A stretch of 5,955 bases of DNA, taken from the NCBI GenBank assembly GCA_025936205.1, contig JAICTU010000534.1, positions 1 through 5,955 on the forward strand. Reading direction: 5' to 3'. The notes beneath the pieces are model-generated. The model did no database searches. It was not told where the DNA came from and saw only the letters and a list, made by a program, of their open reading frames with translations. Numbering within the stretch: the stretch's first letter is position 1; every line of letters starts with the position of its first letter. A program made the translations under genes and the position numbers. Positions 1 through 5,915 of the stretch are shown here, piece by piece. This stretch comes from Polyangiaceae bacterium. Its GTDB lineage: Bacteria; Myxococcota; Polyangia; Polyangiales; Polyangiaceae.

Positions 1-1076
1 ATCGCAAAGTGGTGCGCTGGGACGCGATCCTCGCTCTCGACGTTCACCTTCTGCGCGATCTCGAGCACGATCGCGTTGGCCTCCGCCGTCTCGTCCTCAA
101 AGCGCAAAAAGCGCGGCGCCGGGCCGCCCTTGCGATGGGCCTCGAGCACCTTGCCGTGGCGCGTGGTGTTGTTGGCGATCAGCGTGTTGGCGAGCGCCAG
201 GATCGGCTCTCGCGACCGGTAGTTCATCATGAGCCGGATCACGACTGCGTCCGGCCAGTCATTGGTGAAGTTGAGGATGTGCTGCACCTCCGCGCCGCGC
301 CAGCCGTAGATCGACTGATCGTCGTCGCCCACCACGCACAGATTGCGGTGCCGGAGCGCCAGCGCTCGGATGATGCGGTACTGCGAAGCGTTGGTGTCCT
401 GGTACTCGTCGATCATCAGTTGATCGAAGCGCTTCGCTTCCTCCGCGCACACGTCGGGGAACTTCGAGAGCAAGCGCTCGGTGCAGAGCAGCAGATCGTC
501 GAAGTCGAGCGTCCCCTGCGCGAACAGTGACGCCTGGTACTTCTCGTAGGCCAGCGCCGCCAGCGTCTCCCGGTCGCCCGAGGCGCCTTCGAGCGCCGCT
601 TCGTGGCTCAGGCCGCGCGACTTCCAGCCGCCCACCAGCGAGAGCAGGTCGCCGGGCTTCAGCTTCTGATCGTCCACCTTGATCGCGCGCAGCGCGGAGC
701 GCGCGAAGCTCTCCTGATCTCCGCGATCGCAGATGCTGAACTGCTTGGGAAATCCGAGCCGCTCGGCGTGGCGGCGCAGGATGCGCACGCACAGCGAGTG
801 CAGGGTCGACACCTCCGGGCGCGGCGCGCCCCGGCGGGGCTTGAGCAGATCGGTCGTGCGCTTTTGCATCTCGCGCGCGGCCGTGTTGGTGAAGGTGACC
901 GCGAGGATGCGGTTGGCTGCCGTGCCATGCTTGATCAGCTCACGGATCCGGAACGTGACGACGCGGGTCTTGCCGGACCCGGCGCCCGCCAGCACGAGCA
1001 TGGGCCCGCGCAGAGTACCAACAGCTTGAATCTGATCTGGATTCAGCGACACGTAAGGCGGGGTGTTTTGGTCCAT
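1..1076 (-). CDS. UvrD/Rep/PcrA-type SF1 ATP-dependent DNA helicase, N-terminal part (3' end beyond window)
   Basis: This encodes an ATP-driven 3'-5' DNA helicase of the UvrD/Rep/PcrA family, which acts in the cytoplasm in excision repair, mismatch repair or replication restart. The 358 residues seen carry the helicase motifs in order: Q motif (LNPDQIQAV, 11-19), Walker A (AGAGSGKT, 30-37), motif Ia (TFTNTAAREM, 61-70), motif Ib (TLHS, 91-94), DFDDLL (191-196), Walker B (IDEYQDTN, 222-229), motif III (GDDDQSIYGWRGA, 250-262) and motif IV (NYRS, 285-288). All catalytic residues seen are intact. The ATG at 1076 is the only start after an in-frame TGA at 1137-1139, although no good Shine-Dalgarno precedes it. 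Domain 2A and the C-terminal motifs lie off the left edge, so Rep, UvrD and PcrA cannot be separated; the ANTLIANN segment (195-202 after motif IV) looks somewhat Rep-like. The gene is divergent from the lipoprotein gene. Confidence 0.96.
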   Translation of the reverse strand, partial: MDQNTPPYVSLNPDQIQAVGTLRGPMLVLAGAGSGKTRVVTFRIRELIKHGTAANRILAVTFTNTAAREMQKRTTDLLKPRRGAPRPEVSTLHSLCVRILRRHAERLGFPKQFSICDRGDQESFARSALRAIKVDDQKLKPGDLLSLVGGWKSRGLSHEAALEGASGDRETLAALAYEKYQASLFAQGTLDFDDLLLCTERLLSKFPDVCAEEAKRFDQLMIDEYQDTNASQYRIIRALALRHRNLCVVGDDDQSIYGWRGAEVQHILNFTNDWPDAVVIRLMMNYRSREPILALANTLIANNTTRHGKVLEAHRKGGPAPRFLRFEDETAEANAIVLEIAQKVNVESEDRVPAHHFA

Positions 1077-1248
1077 CCGACGCCAGGAAGTCCAGCTTTG
1101 TCGGTGCGCTTTTGCGCCGTTCCGGTGCGACTGGCATCACCCCGTGGCGCCTAGAGCAACGGAGCCCTGTACGGGCGGGCCGAATGCTTGCTTGCACTCA
1201 CTTGGCTGTTCATGCTTCGGTGGAGTCGCAGGTAGGGAGGTGTCACCA
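1077..1248. promoter_or_regulatory. Divergent intergenic region between helicase and lipoprotein genes
   Basis: This 172-base region separates two genes transcribed in opposite directions, so promoters for both must lie in or near it. I see no convincing -35/-10 pair on either strand. TTGCAC at 1192-1197 resembles a -35 box but has no matching -10 at normal spacing. A 4-base inverted repeat with a 5-base loop (GCCC 1164-1167, GGGC 1173-1176) is too weak to call an operator. The role is inferred from gene orientation only. Confidence 0.45.
1236..1242 (+). promoter_or_regulatory. Ribosome binding site of the lipoprotein gene
   Basis: GGAGGTG is a full match to the anti-Shine-Dalgarno complement and sits 6 bases before the ATG at 1249. 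It fixes the start there rather than at the upstream in-frame ATG at 1063, and that choice puts a lipoprotein signal peptide exactly at the N-terminus. Confidence 0.9.
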
Positions 1249-3135
1249 ATGACCCGTTCGGCATGCAACACGATTGGAACTGTACTGGCGCTGGGCCTCG
1301 CGGCGTTCGGAATCGGTGGCTGCCAGAATGGGCCAACGACGCCCATGAGCCTCGCGACCGACGACGGTAGCGCGTCGCTCGAGCCCGACACGACGGGCAC
1401 CCAGGACGTGTCTGACGCCGACGCGCTCGCGTCGAAGAACGACATCGACAAACCGAACACCTCCTCGCCCAACTCCTCCGAGGCGTCGCCCTCGCCGGTC
1501 GTCATCTCCGACGCGAACAACACGAGCGACGCGACGGCGAACGGTGGCAGCGGCGGGTCGAGCGGCACTGCCACTCCGCCCGATCCCGGCAACGCCTGCT
1601 GGCAGCTGCCCGTGGTCACGCGCGCCCGCTTGCTCGCGGCACCAGGTCGGGGACAGGACCTGGTCGGCGGCAAGATCATGGGCTCGAACAGCAGCGCCAT
1701 GAACGGCTTCACCGATCTCGGAGCCGTCAGCGCGGCCCCGGGTGCCGATGGCTGGGTGGAGCTTCCGCTCGCCAACACCACCGCCTATCGCTACGTGAAG
1801 TACTACGGTGCGCCGGGCAGCCACGGCGTGCTCGCGGAGCTGGAGCTGTATTCGGGCGCCACCCGGCTCACTGGCGCCTACTTCGGCATCTCGGACACGA
1901 ACAGCAACACGCACGGCTTCGGGCTGGCGCTCGACGGCGACCCCGCCACCTACTTCGAAGGCTCGCAGCCGAATGACGGCTACGTTGGGCTCGATCTGGC
2001 GGGCGGCCACATCGCGGCGTCGCCGACCATCTCCCCGCCGCCCGGCACCTTCCGCACGGCGCCCACCATCACGCTGCAGGCCGAAGCCGGCGCCACCGTG
2101 CGTTACACGCTCGACGGCAGCGACCCCTCGACGAACGGCGTCACGTACACGGGCCCGGTGGCGCTGCCCGCGCGGACCACGATCGTGAAGAGTGTGTCGA
2201 GCTACGACTGCGCCCTGCCCAGCGCTGTCACGCAGGCGATCTACAACCTGGCCGACACCACCACCCCGCCCGGGCAACCCAAGCCGATCCAGTCCTCGAT
2301 GCACATCGGCAACAGCCTGACGGATACCATCGTCAACTACCTGGAAGACGTGGCGCGAAGCGGTGGCATCCAGCTCGATTTCAACCGCTACACGATCCCC
2401 GGCGCTGGCACCTGGCTCTACGATACGAACCCGACGGGCGGCTTCGGTGTCGACAACGTGCAGACGACCATGCGCTCGCGCCCCTTCGATCATCTGTCGA
2501 TGCAGCCCTTCCCCAACGAGCCCTGCCAGATCTCGCCCAGCACCGGGAACGTGACGGATCCCGGTCCTGATAGCGACTCCGGCTACATCGACCAGGCCTG
2601 GAAAGACGCGCTCTCCCAGAACCCGAACGTGCAGCTCTGGGTCTACCAGCAGTGGCCGGATCCGCTCGACTTCACCAATTGCATCACCGGCGGCGGCTAC
2701 ACGCGCGGCGATTGGGCGCCCTCGACCCCGGCGGATTGGAACGCCGCCGTACAGAACGAGCTGCTCTATGACGAAGAGCTGGTCGACGTGCTGATGACGA
2801 TGGAGCCGAATGCTCCGCGGCCCTATATCGTGCCGGGCGGCATCGGCCTACTCCACCTGCGCGCGGCCATCGAGTCCGGGCAGCTGCCGGGGTACACGGA
2901 TTTCTTCGGGCAGATCTTCAGCAACAACGGCCTGGACATTCACCTGACGCCGCCTGGCGCCTACTACATCACGCTGATCTTCTACGCGACGATGTTCCAG
3001 AGCAATCCGGTCAACACCACCCCCGATCCCAGCATCGGGCTCTCCGACCAGCAGGCGCTGGTACTGCAGCAGCTGGCCTGGGAAACCGTGACCGGCTACG
3101 AGGGCAGCGGCGTGCTGCGGACCTCGACGCCGTGA
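1249..3135 (+). CDS. Secreted multidomain lipoprotein: F5/8 type C-like + chitobiase C-terminal-like + SGNH-hydrolase-like
   Basis: This is a 628-residue predicted lipoprotein. Residues 1-25 form a lipoprotein signal peptide with lipobox IGGC (lipidated Cys25, Gln at +2, compatible with outer-membrane sorting). Residues 26-116 are an acidic Ser/Thr/Asp/Gly linker. About 118-253 resembles a galactose-binding F5/8 type C module (YRYVKYYG, LAELELY, ALDGDPATYFEG, YVGLDL). About 258-334 resembles the chitobiase/Fn3-associated sandwich (ATVRYTLDGSDPS, YTGPVALPARTTIVKS). About 345-615 looks like an SGNH/GDSL-type hydrolase: HIGNSLTD with candidate nucleophile Ser356, and DIHLTPPGAYY with candidate His565. 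A role as a surface esterase or deacetylase on carbohydrate is inferred from the domain mix. The usual Asp three residues before the His is Leu562, with Asp563 instead, and I see no clear GxND block. The nearest downstream gene is 37 bases away, so cotranscription is possible. Confidence 0.85.
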   Translation: MTRSACNTIGTVLALGLAAFGIGGCQNGPTTPMSLATDDGSASLEPDTTGTQDVSDADALASKNDIDKPNTSSPNSSEASPSPVVISDANNTSDATANGGSGGSSGTATPPDPGNACWQLPVVTRARLLAAPGRGQDLVGGKIMGSNSSAMNGFTDLGAVSAAPGADGWVELPLANTTAYRYVKYYGAPGSHGVLAELELYSGATRLTGAYFGISDTNSNTHGFGLALDGDPATYFEGSQPNDGYVGLDLAGGHIAASPTISPPPGTFRTAPTITLQAEAGATVRYTLDGSDPSTNGVTYTGPVALPARTTIVKSVSSYDCALPSAVTQAIYNLADTTTPPGQPKPIQSSMHIGNSLTDTIVNYLEDVARSGGIQLDFNRYTIPGAGTWLYDTNPTGGFGVDNVQTTMRSRPFDHLSMQPFPNEPCQISPSTGNVTDPGPDSDSGYIDQAWKDALSQNPNVQLWVYQQWPDPLDFTNCITGGGYTRGDWAPSTPADWNAAVQNELLYDEELVDVLMTMEPNAPRPYIVPGGIGLLHLRAAIESGQLPGYTDFFGQIFSNNGLDIHLTPPGAYYITLIFYATMFQSNPVNTTPDPSIGLSDQQALVLQQLAWETVTGYEGSGVLRTSTP

Positions 3136-3148
3136 CCTCGACGCCGTG
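3121..3148 (+). repeat. 14-base perfect tandem duplication across the lipoprotein stop codon
   Basis: ACCTCGACGCCGTG occurs at 3121-3134 and again immediately at 3135-3148. The first copy encodes the last residues of the lipoprotein and the first two bases of its TGA stop; the second copy supplies the final A. With only one copy the sequence would still read CCG TGA, so the protein end does not change. Confidence 0.95.
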
Positions 3149-3172
3149 ACACCAGCGCTGTAGGCTGGCGCC

Positions 3173-3466
3173 GTGTTGACGGTACTGGTCGAGGTGCACG
3201 TGGTGGCGGACGGCGTCCAGGCCTTCCGCGAGGCGAGCGAGAAGAATGCGCGTGCCAGCCGGCAGGAGCCCGGCATCGCCCGCTTCGACGTGCTGCAGCG
3301 CAAGGACGATCCGACGCGCTTCGTGCTGGTCGAGGTGTATCGCGACGCGCAGGCACCGGCGGCGCACAAGGAGACCGCGCACTACCTGGCCTGGCGCGAC
3401 GCGGTTGCGCCGTTGATGGCCAGCCCGCGCGTGGGCCGCCAGTACGACGACCTCGTTCCGAGCTGA
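3173..3466 (+). CDS. Small ABM-fold protein, putative quinol monooxygenase (YgiN/LsrG-like)
   Basis: This 97-residue protein fits the antibiotic biosynthesis monooxygenase (ABM) dimeric ferredoxin-like family in length and in its typical segments: LVEVHV (5-10), AFREASEKNARAS (17-29), EPGIARFDVLQ (32-42), RFVLVEVYRD (49-58) and AHKETAHYLAWRD (64-76). Members act as small cofactor-free oxygenases on quinols, or as isomerases like LsrG; the substrate here cannot be told. The cytoplasm is likely because no signal peptide is visible. The GTG at 3173 is chosen because MLTVLVEVHV starts directly on the first beta strand of the family. The TTG at 3176 is an alternative. The Shine-Dalgarno is weak. 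It lies 37 bases after the lipoprotein gene and may be read with it. Confidence 0.88.
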   Translation: MLTVLVEVHVVADGVQAFREASEKNARASRQEPGIARFDVLQRKDDPTRFVLVEVYRDAQAPAAHKETAHYLAWRDAVAPLMASPRVGRQYDDLVPS

Positions 3467-3535
3467 GCGGCGGACGGGTTTCAGTTCAATGATGCGCAAA
3501 GGGGTCGGGGCTATCGGCCTTGCCGCAGCAGCGCC

Positions 3536-3541
3536 GGAGGT
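3536..3541 (+). promoter_or_regulatory. Candidate ribosome binding site for the small acidic protein
   Basis: GGAGGT is the best Shine-Dalgarno match in this stretch. It lies 13 bases before the in-frame GTG at 3555, longer than the usual spacing, so it supports that start only moderately. The tandem ATGs at 3489 and 3492 have no comparable site. Confidence 0.45.
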
Positions 3542-3554
3542 CTATCCTCATGGT

Positions 3555-3869
3555 GTGCCAGAGAAGGACGAAATCGCGCGCGTTCTCGCCCAAGCGCACC
3601 GCGACCTGGAACCGACGATTACACGCATCATTCGCCTCGTTAGCCCTAACGAAGGCGAACGAGGTGAGCCGATCAAATTGCTCGAGGTAAATAGCGCGAC
3701 GGCGCCGACCGGCATCTGGCCGATCGCCTTCACGCCGGACCCCCCAGAGATTCCGTACGGCTCAGTCGTCATCGAAGTCAGCCCCGATGAGTACGATGCG
3801 ATCGTGAGGCAAACCTTGGCTCTCCCTCGAGATTGGCGCCTTGGCGACGAGCTATACGCGGCGGCGTGA
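3555..3869 (+). CDS. Small acidic protein of unknown function, first gene of a two-gene unit
   Basis: I do not recognise a named family. With the GTG start at 3555 the protein has 104 residues: a short charged helix (PEKDEIARVLAQAHRDLEP, 2-20), then strand-like segments (TRIIRLVSP; EPIKLLEVN; GIWPIAFTPDPP, 53-64; GSVVIEVSPDEYDAIVRQ, 69-86) and a Trp-containing tail (LPRDWRLGDELY). No signal peptide, transmembrane segment, nucleotidyltransferase motif or DNA-binding helix-turn-helix is evident. It has 18 Asp/Glu against 10 Lys/Arg. The ATG codons at 3489/3492 would add 22 residues whose codons are richer in A/T at the third position, which argues against them. The stop is 3 bases from the next ATG, so the two genes are very probably cotranscribed and may be translationally coupled. 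An antitoxin or partner role is inference. Confidence 0.7.
   Translation: MPEKDEIARVLAQAHRDLEPTITRIIRLVSPNEGERGEPIKLLEVNSATAPTGIWPIAFTPDPPEIPYGSVVIEVSPDEYDAIVRQTLALPRDWRLGDELYAAA
3631..3659 (+). repeat. Strong inverted repeat, 13-base arms with one bulge, inside the small acidic gene
   Basis: TTCGCCTCGTTAG (3631-3643) is complementary to CTAACGA plus GGCGAA (3646-3652, 3654-3659), with only A3653 unpaired and a CC between the arms. The inner pairs would have to open to form a loop. CCTCGTT (3635-3641) also pairs perfectly with AACGAGG (3658-3664), giving a second, mutually exclusive hairpin. Confidence 0.85.
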
Positions 3870-3872
3870 CGA

Positions 3873-4370
3873 ATGCCTACCTCGGCTGAAGCTTTCCGCA
3901 ATCAGGCGCTGTCGGACCTGAATGCATACGAGGCTCTCGTACCTACTCAACTTCCAACGAGTCATCGGCTGCACTACTTGCAGATGTGGCTCGAAAAGCT
4001 GTGTAAGGCCTATCTCTGGCTTCCAAAGGTGCAAGCCGAGGATCTTCGGACTCGGCACCAGGTCGTGGGTGCGGTCCTTCCGCGCCTTGTTGCCGAGCGC
4101 TGGAGAAGATTGAAGGCGTTCCAGGGGCAGCGGCCAGACATGGCAGCCATTCGGGCGCTGTGCCGCGACGTAGATCTGCTGCATCCGCAGGTCCATGATG
4201 GTGGCAGGCGCCCTGACAATGTCGAGTATCCGTGGGAGGCAAACGGAACTTGGGTAGTTCCAGCGGAAACGAAGTTTGATCTCGCGCGGAAGCTGTCCAG
4301 GAATCCCGGGCGAGCACTCCTGAAGGCGGCGGTGCAGCTCACGCGTGAGCCGCAGCTCCTGCTGCGCTAG
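3873..4370 (+). CDS. HEPN-like helical protein, second gene of a two-gene unit
   Basis: This is a 165-residue basic protein (25 Lys/Arg against 17 Asp/Glu). The N-terminal part, AFRNQALSDLNAYEALV (7-23) then SHRLHYLQMWLEKLCKAYLWL (30-50), follows the layout of HEPN domains, where a helix with Ser/His-rich start and EK-x-x-KA ending packs against the first helix. A candidate Rx4-6H ribonuclease-type motif is R98-x5-H104 (RDVDLLH). After it comes a distinctive NVEYPWE (116-122) and a basic C-terminal helix (137-158). The ATG at 3873 begins 3 bases after the upstream stop, without a clear Shine-Dalgarno, which fits translational coupling. HEPN proteins are often RNases in toxin-antitoxin or defence systems, but some are catalytically inactive partners. 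The HEPN call rests on pattern resemblance only and no alignment was run. Confidence 0.72.
   Translation: MPTSAEAFRNQALSDLNAYEALVPTQLPTSHRLHYLQMWLEKLCKAYLWLPKVQAEDLRTRHQVVGAVLPRLVAERWRRLKAFQGQRPDMAAIRALCRDVDLLHPQVHDGGRRPDNVEYPWEANGTWVVPAETKFDLARKLSRNPGRALLKAAVQLTREPQLLLR
4337..4366 (+). repeat. Two abutting perfect inverted repeats at the 3' end of the HEPN-like gene
   Basis: GCTCACGCGTGAGC (4337-4350) is a perfect 14-base palindrome. It is followed directly by CGCAGC-TCCT-GCTGCG (4351-4366), a 6-base-pair hairpin with a tetraloop that ends one base before the TAG stop at 4368. No T-run follows, so this is not a standard intrinsic terminator. It may stabilise the mRNA 3' end or be a by-product of coding sequence. 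Confidence 0.6.
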
Positions 4371-4427
4371 GCTGGAGCAGTGGTGCGCCCACTCAGGGAC
4401 GCCTCTAACAAAGCCAATATCGCCGCC

Positions 4428-5579
4428 ATGTTCCAGTTCGCGACCGCGGCGCAGATCGTATTCGGCGCCAGCGCGCTGAACCAGCTGACCACGCTGGCGA
4501 AGGGCCTGGGCCAGCGCGCGTGCCTGGTGCTCGGCGCGGGCGAGCGGCAGCGTGCCCGGGCGGAGGAGCTGCTCGCGGCCGCCGGCATCAGCACGCAGCT
4601 CGGGCGCATCAGCGGCGAGCCCACGGTGGAAGACGTGGTCGCGCTGGTGCACGCGGCGCGCGCGGCGGGCTGCGATCTGGTGGTGGGCATCGGCGGCGGC
4701 AGCGTGATCGACGCCGCCAAGGCCGTCGCGGCGCTGCTCGCCAACCCCTCCGACCCGCTCGACTTCCTGGAGGTGGTGGGCCGCGGCCGCGCGCTCACGC
4801 GGCCCTCCCTGCCCTTCATCGCCGTGCCGACGACGGCGGGCACCGGCGCCGAGGTGACCAAGAACGCAGTGCTGGCCTCGACCGAGCACCGCGTCAAGGT
4901 GAGCCTGCGCAGCGACTCGATGTTGCCGCGCGTGGCGCTGGTCGACCCCGAGCTCACGCTCAGCGTACCACCCGAGATCACCGCCGCCACTGGCCTCGAC
5001 GCGCTCACGCAGTGCCTCGAGCCGTTCGTCTCCTGCAAGAGCAACCCCATCAGCGACGCACTCAGCCGCCAGGGCATCGAGCGCGGCGCGCGGGCGCTGC
5101 GCCGCGCCTTCCACGACGGCAGCGATCGCGAGGCGCGCTCGGACATGGCGCTGGTCAGCCTGTTCGGCGGTCTCGCCCTCGCCAACGCCAAGCTGGGCGC
5201 GGTGCACGGCTTCGCGGGGCCGATCGGCGGCCGCTTTCCGGCGCCGCACGGCGCCGTCTGCGCGCGCCTCTTGCCGACGGTCGTCGAGCGCAACATCCGC
5301 GCGCTGCGCGAGCGCGCGCCCCAGCACCCGTCGCTGGAGCGCTACCGCGAGATCGCACGCATCCTCACGGGCCGCGGCGACGCCGACGCGCTCGACTCCG
5401 TCGCCTGGCTGAACGAGCTGGTGGAACAGCTGCGCATCCCCCTCCTCGGCGCTTACGGGCTCGACGCCGCCGCAGTGCCCGACCTCGTCGCGCGCGCGCA
5501 AAAGGCGAGCAGCATGCAGGGCAACCCGCTGGTGCTCACACCCGACGAGCTGGCGCAAATCCTCGAAACGGCGATCTGA
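4428..5579 (+). CDS. Iron-containing alcohol dehydrogenase family protein
   Basis: This 383-residue group III (iron-type) alcohol dehydrogenase would be an NAD(P)-dependent cytoplasmic oxidoreductase of alcohols or aldehydes, with substrate unknown. Visible landmarks are the N-terminal FATAAQIVFGASAL (4-17), the dinucleotide-binding GIGGGSVIDAAKA (87-99), PTTAGTGAEVT (134-144), the signature GLDALTQCLEPFVS (189-202), and LGAVHGFAGPIGG with APHGA (256-276). Of the four usual metal ligands, Asp191, His260 and His274 are present but the fourth His is Gln195. A further usually conserved His four residues after His260 is Gly264. Length is normal. The ATG at 4428 is chosen because family members begin at this point; the in-frame GTGs at 4380 and 4383, just after a GGAG, are possible but would add 15-16 unlikely residues. 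The sampled third codon positions are almost all G or C, unlike the preceding gene pair. Confidence 0.94.
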   Translation: MFQFATAAQIVFGASALNQLTTLAKGLGQRACLVLGAGERQRARAEELLAAAGISTQLGRISGEPTVEDVVALVHAARAAGCDLVVGIGGGSVIDAAKAVAALLANPSDPLDFLEVVGRGRALTRPSLPFIAVPTTAGTGAEVTKNAVLASTEHRVKVSLRSDSMLPRVALVDPELTLSVPPEITAATGLDALTQCLEPFVSCKSNPISDALSRQGIERGARALRRAFHDGSDREARSDMALVSLFGGLALANAKLGAVHGFAGPIGGRFPAPHGAVCARLLPTVVERNIRALRERAPQHPSLERYREIARILTGRGDADALDSVAWLNELVEQLRIPLLGAYGLDAAAVPDLVARAQKASSMQGNPLVLTPDELAQILETAI

Positions 5580-5825
5580 ACGCCTGCCGAACCCACGACC
5601 CTGACCTCCGTTGCACTGCTCCTGGGCCATTCGGGCGGGTGATGGCTCGGAGCCAGAGCATGCAGGGCGACCCCAGGAAGTGCCTGCCTGCCGTCCGGAG
5701 TCGGAATTTCGCGGACAGATGGCTTGCGCCGCGTCGGCCGCGAACGTGGCCGGGTGGTGCCCGAGAGGATACAGTTGCCTGGTGGCACAAATGTTGTCGC
5801 GCGTCGCCCTAGTGCCAATGCCGAT

Positions 5826-5862
5826 CGCTTAAGCGCATAAGTGGTCGATATTATTTTAGAAT
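5826..5862 (+). promoter_or_regulatory. AT-rich promoter-like island upstream of the last gene
   Basis: ATATTATTTTAGAAT (5848-5862) is 14 of 15 A/T in an otherwise GC-rich window. It contains TATTAT (5849-5854) and TAGAAT (5857-5862), both close to the -10 consensus. The perfect palindrome CGCTTAAGCG (5826-5835) lies just upstream and could be an operator. No good -35 box at standard spacing is seen, so the promoter call is inferred from position and composition. Confidence 0.4.
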
Positions 5863-5910
5863 CAAAGCCACCCTTTCCATCGCTCTCGAAGTCTGCTCCA
5901 TAGGGTTGCG

Positions 5911-5915
5911 AGGAG
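5911..5915 (+). promoter_or_regulatory. Ribosome binding site of the last, partial gene
   Basis: AGGAG lies 5 bases before the ATG at 5921, a near-ideal distance, and is the main reason for calling a gene there. Confidence 0.75.

Noticed and set aside
9..1154. Several open frames on both strands over the helicase region
   Set aside because: All are out of frame with the continuous helicase reading frame that carries every SF1 motif.
1641..1664. 8-base-pair hairpin (ACCAGGTC/GACCTGGT, 8-base loop) in the lipoprotein gene
   Set aside because: An inverted repeat of this size is expected about once or twice by chance in a 6 kb window and has no supporting context.
1243..2493. 416-codon minus-strand open frame opposite the lipoprotein
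   Set aside because: It is Arg/Val/Gly-rich with no domain pattern; the plus strand carries a signal peptide, an excellent ribosome binding site and recognisable domains.
3152..3168. CCAGC/GCTGG hairpin before the ABM gene as a terminator
   Set aside because: The stem is only 5 base pairs, there is no T-tract, and it lies immediately before a start codon.
3852..5630. 592-codon minus-strand open frame opposite the HEPN-like gene and the dehydrogenase
   Set aside because: Its translation is Arg/Ala/Gly/His-rich low-quality sequence typical of antisense frames in GC-rich DNA, and both genes on the plus strand have recognisable or coherent products.
5511..5669. 12-base direct repeat AGCATGCAGGGC at the dehydrogenase 3' end and again about 146 bases downstream
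   Set aside because: About one 12-base match by chance is expected in a window this long, and the flanks do not extend the match.
4520..5812. 430-codon plus-strand open frame overlapping the dehydrogenase
   Set aside because: It is Arg/Ala/Gly/Pro-rich, lacks any family motif, and is the +1 shadow of the dehydrogenase coding frame.
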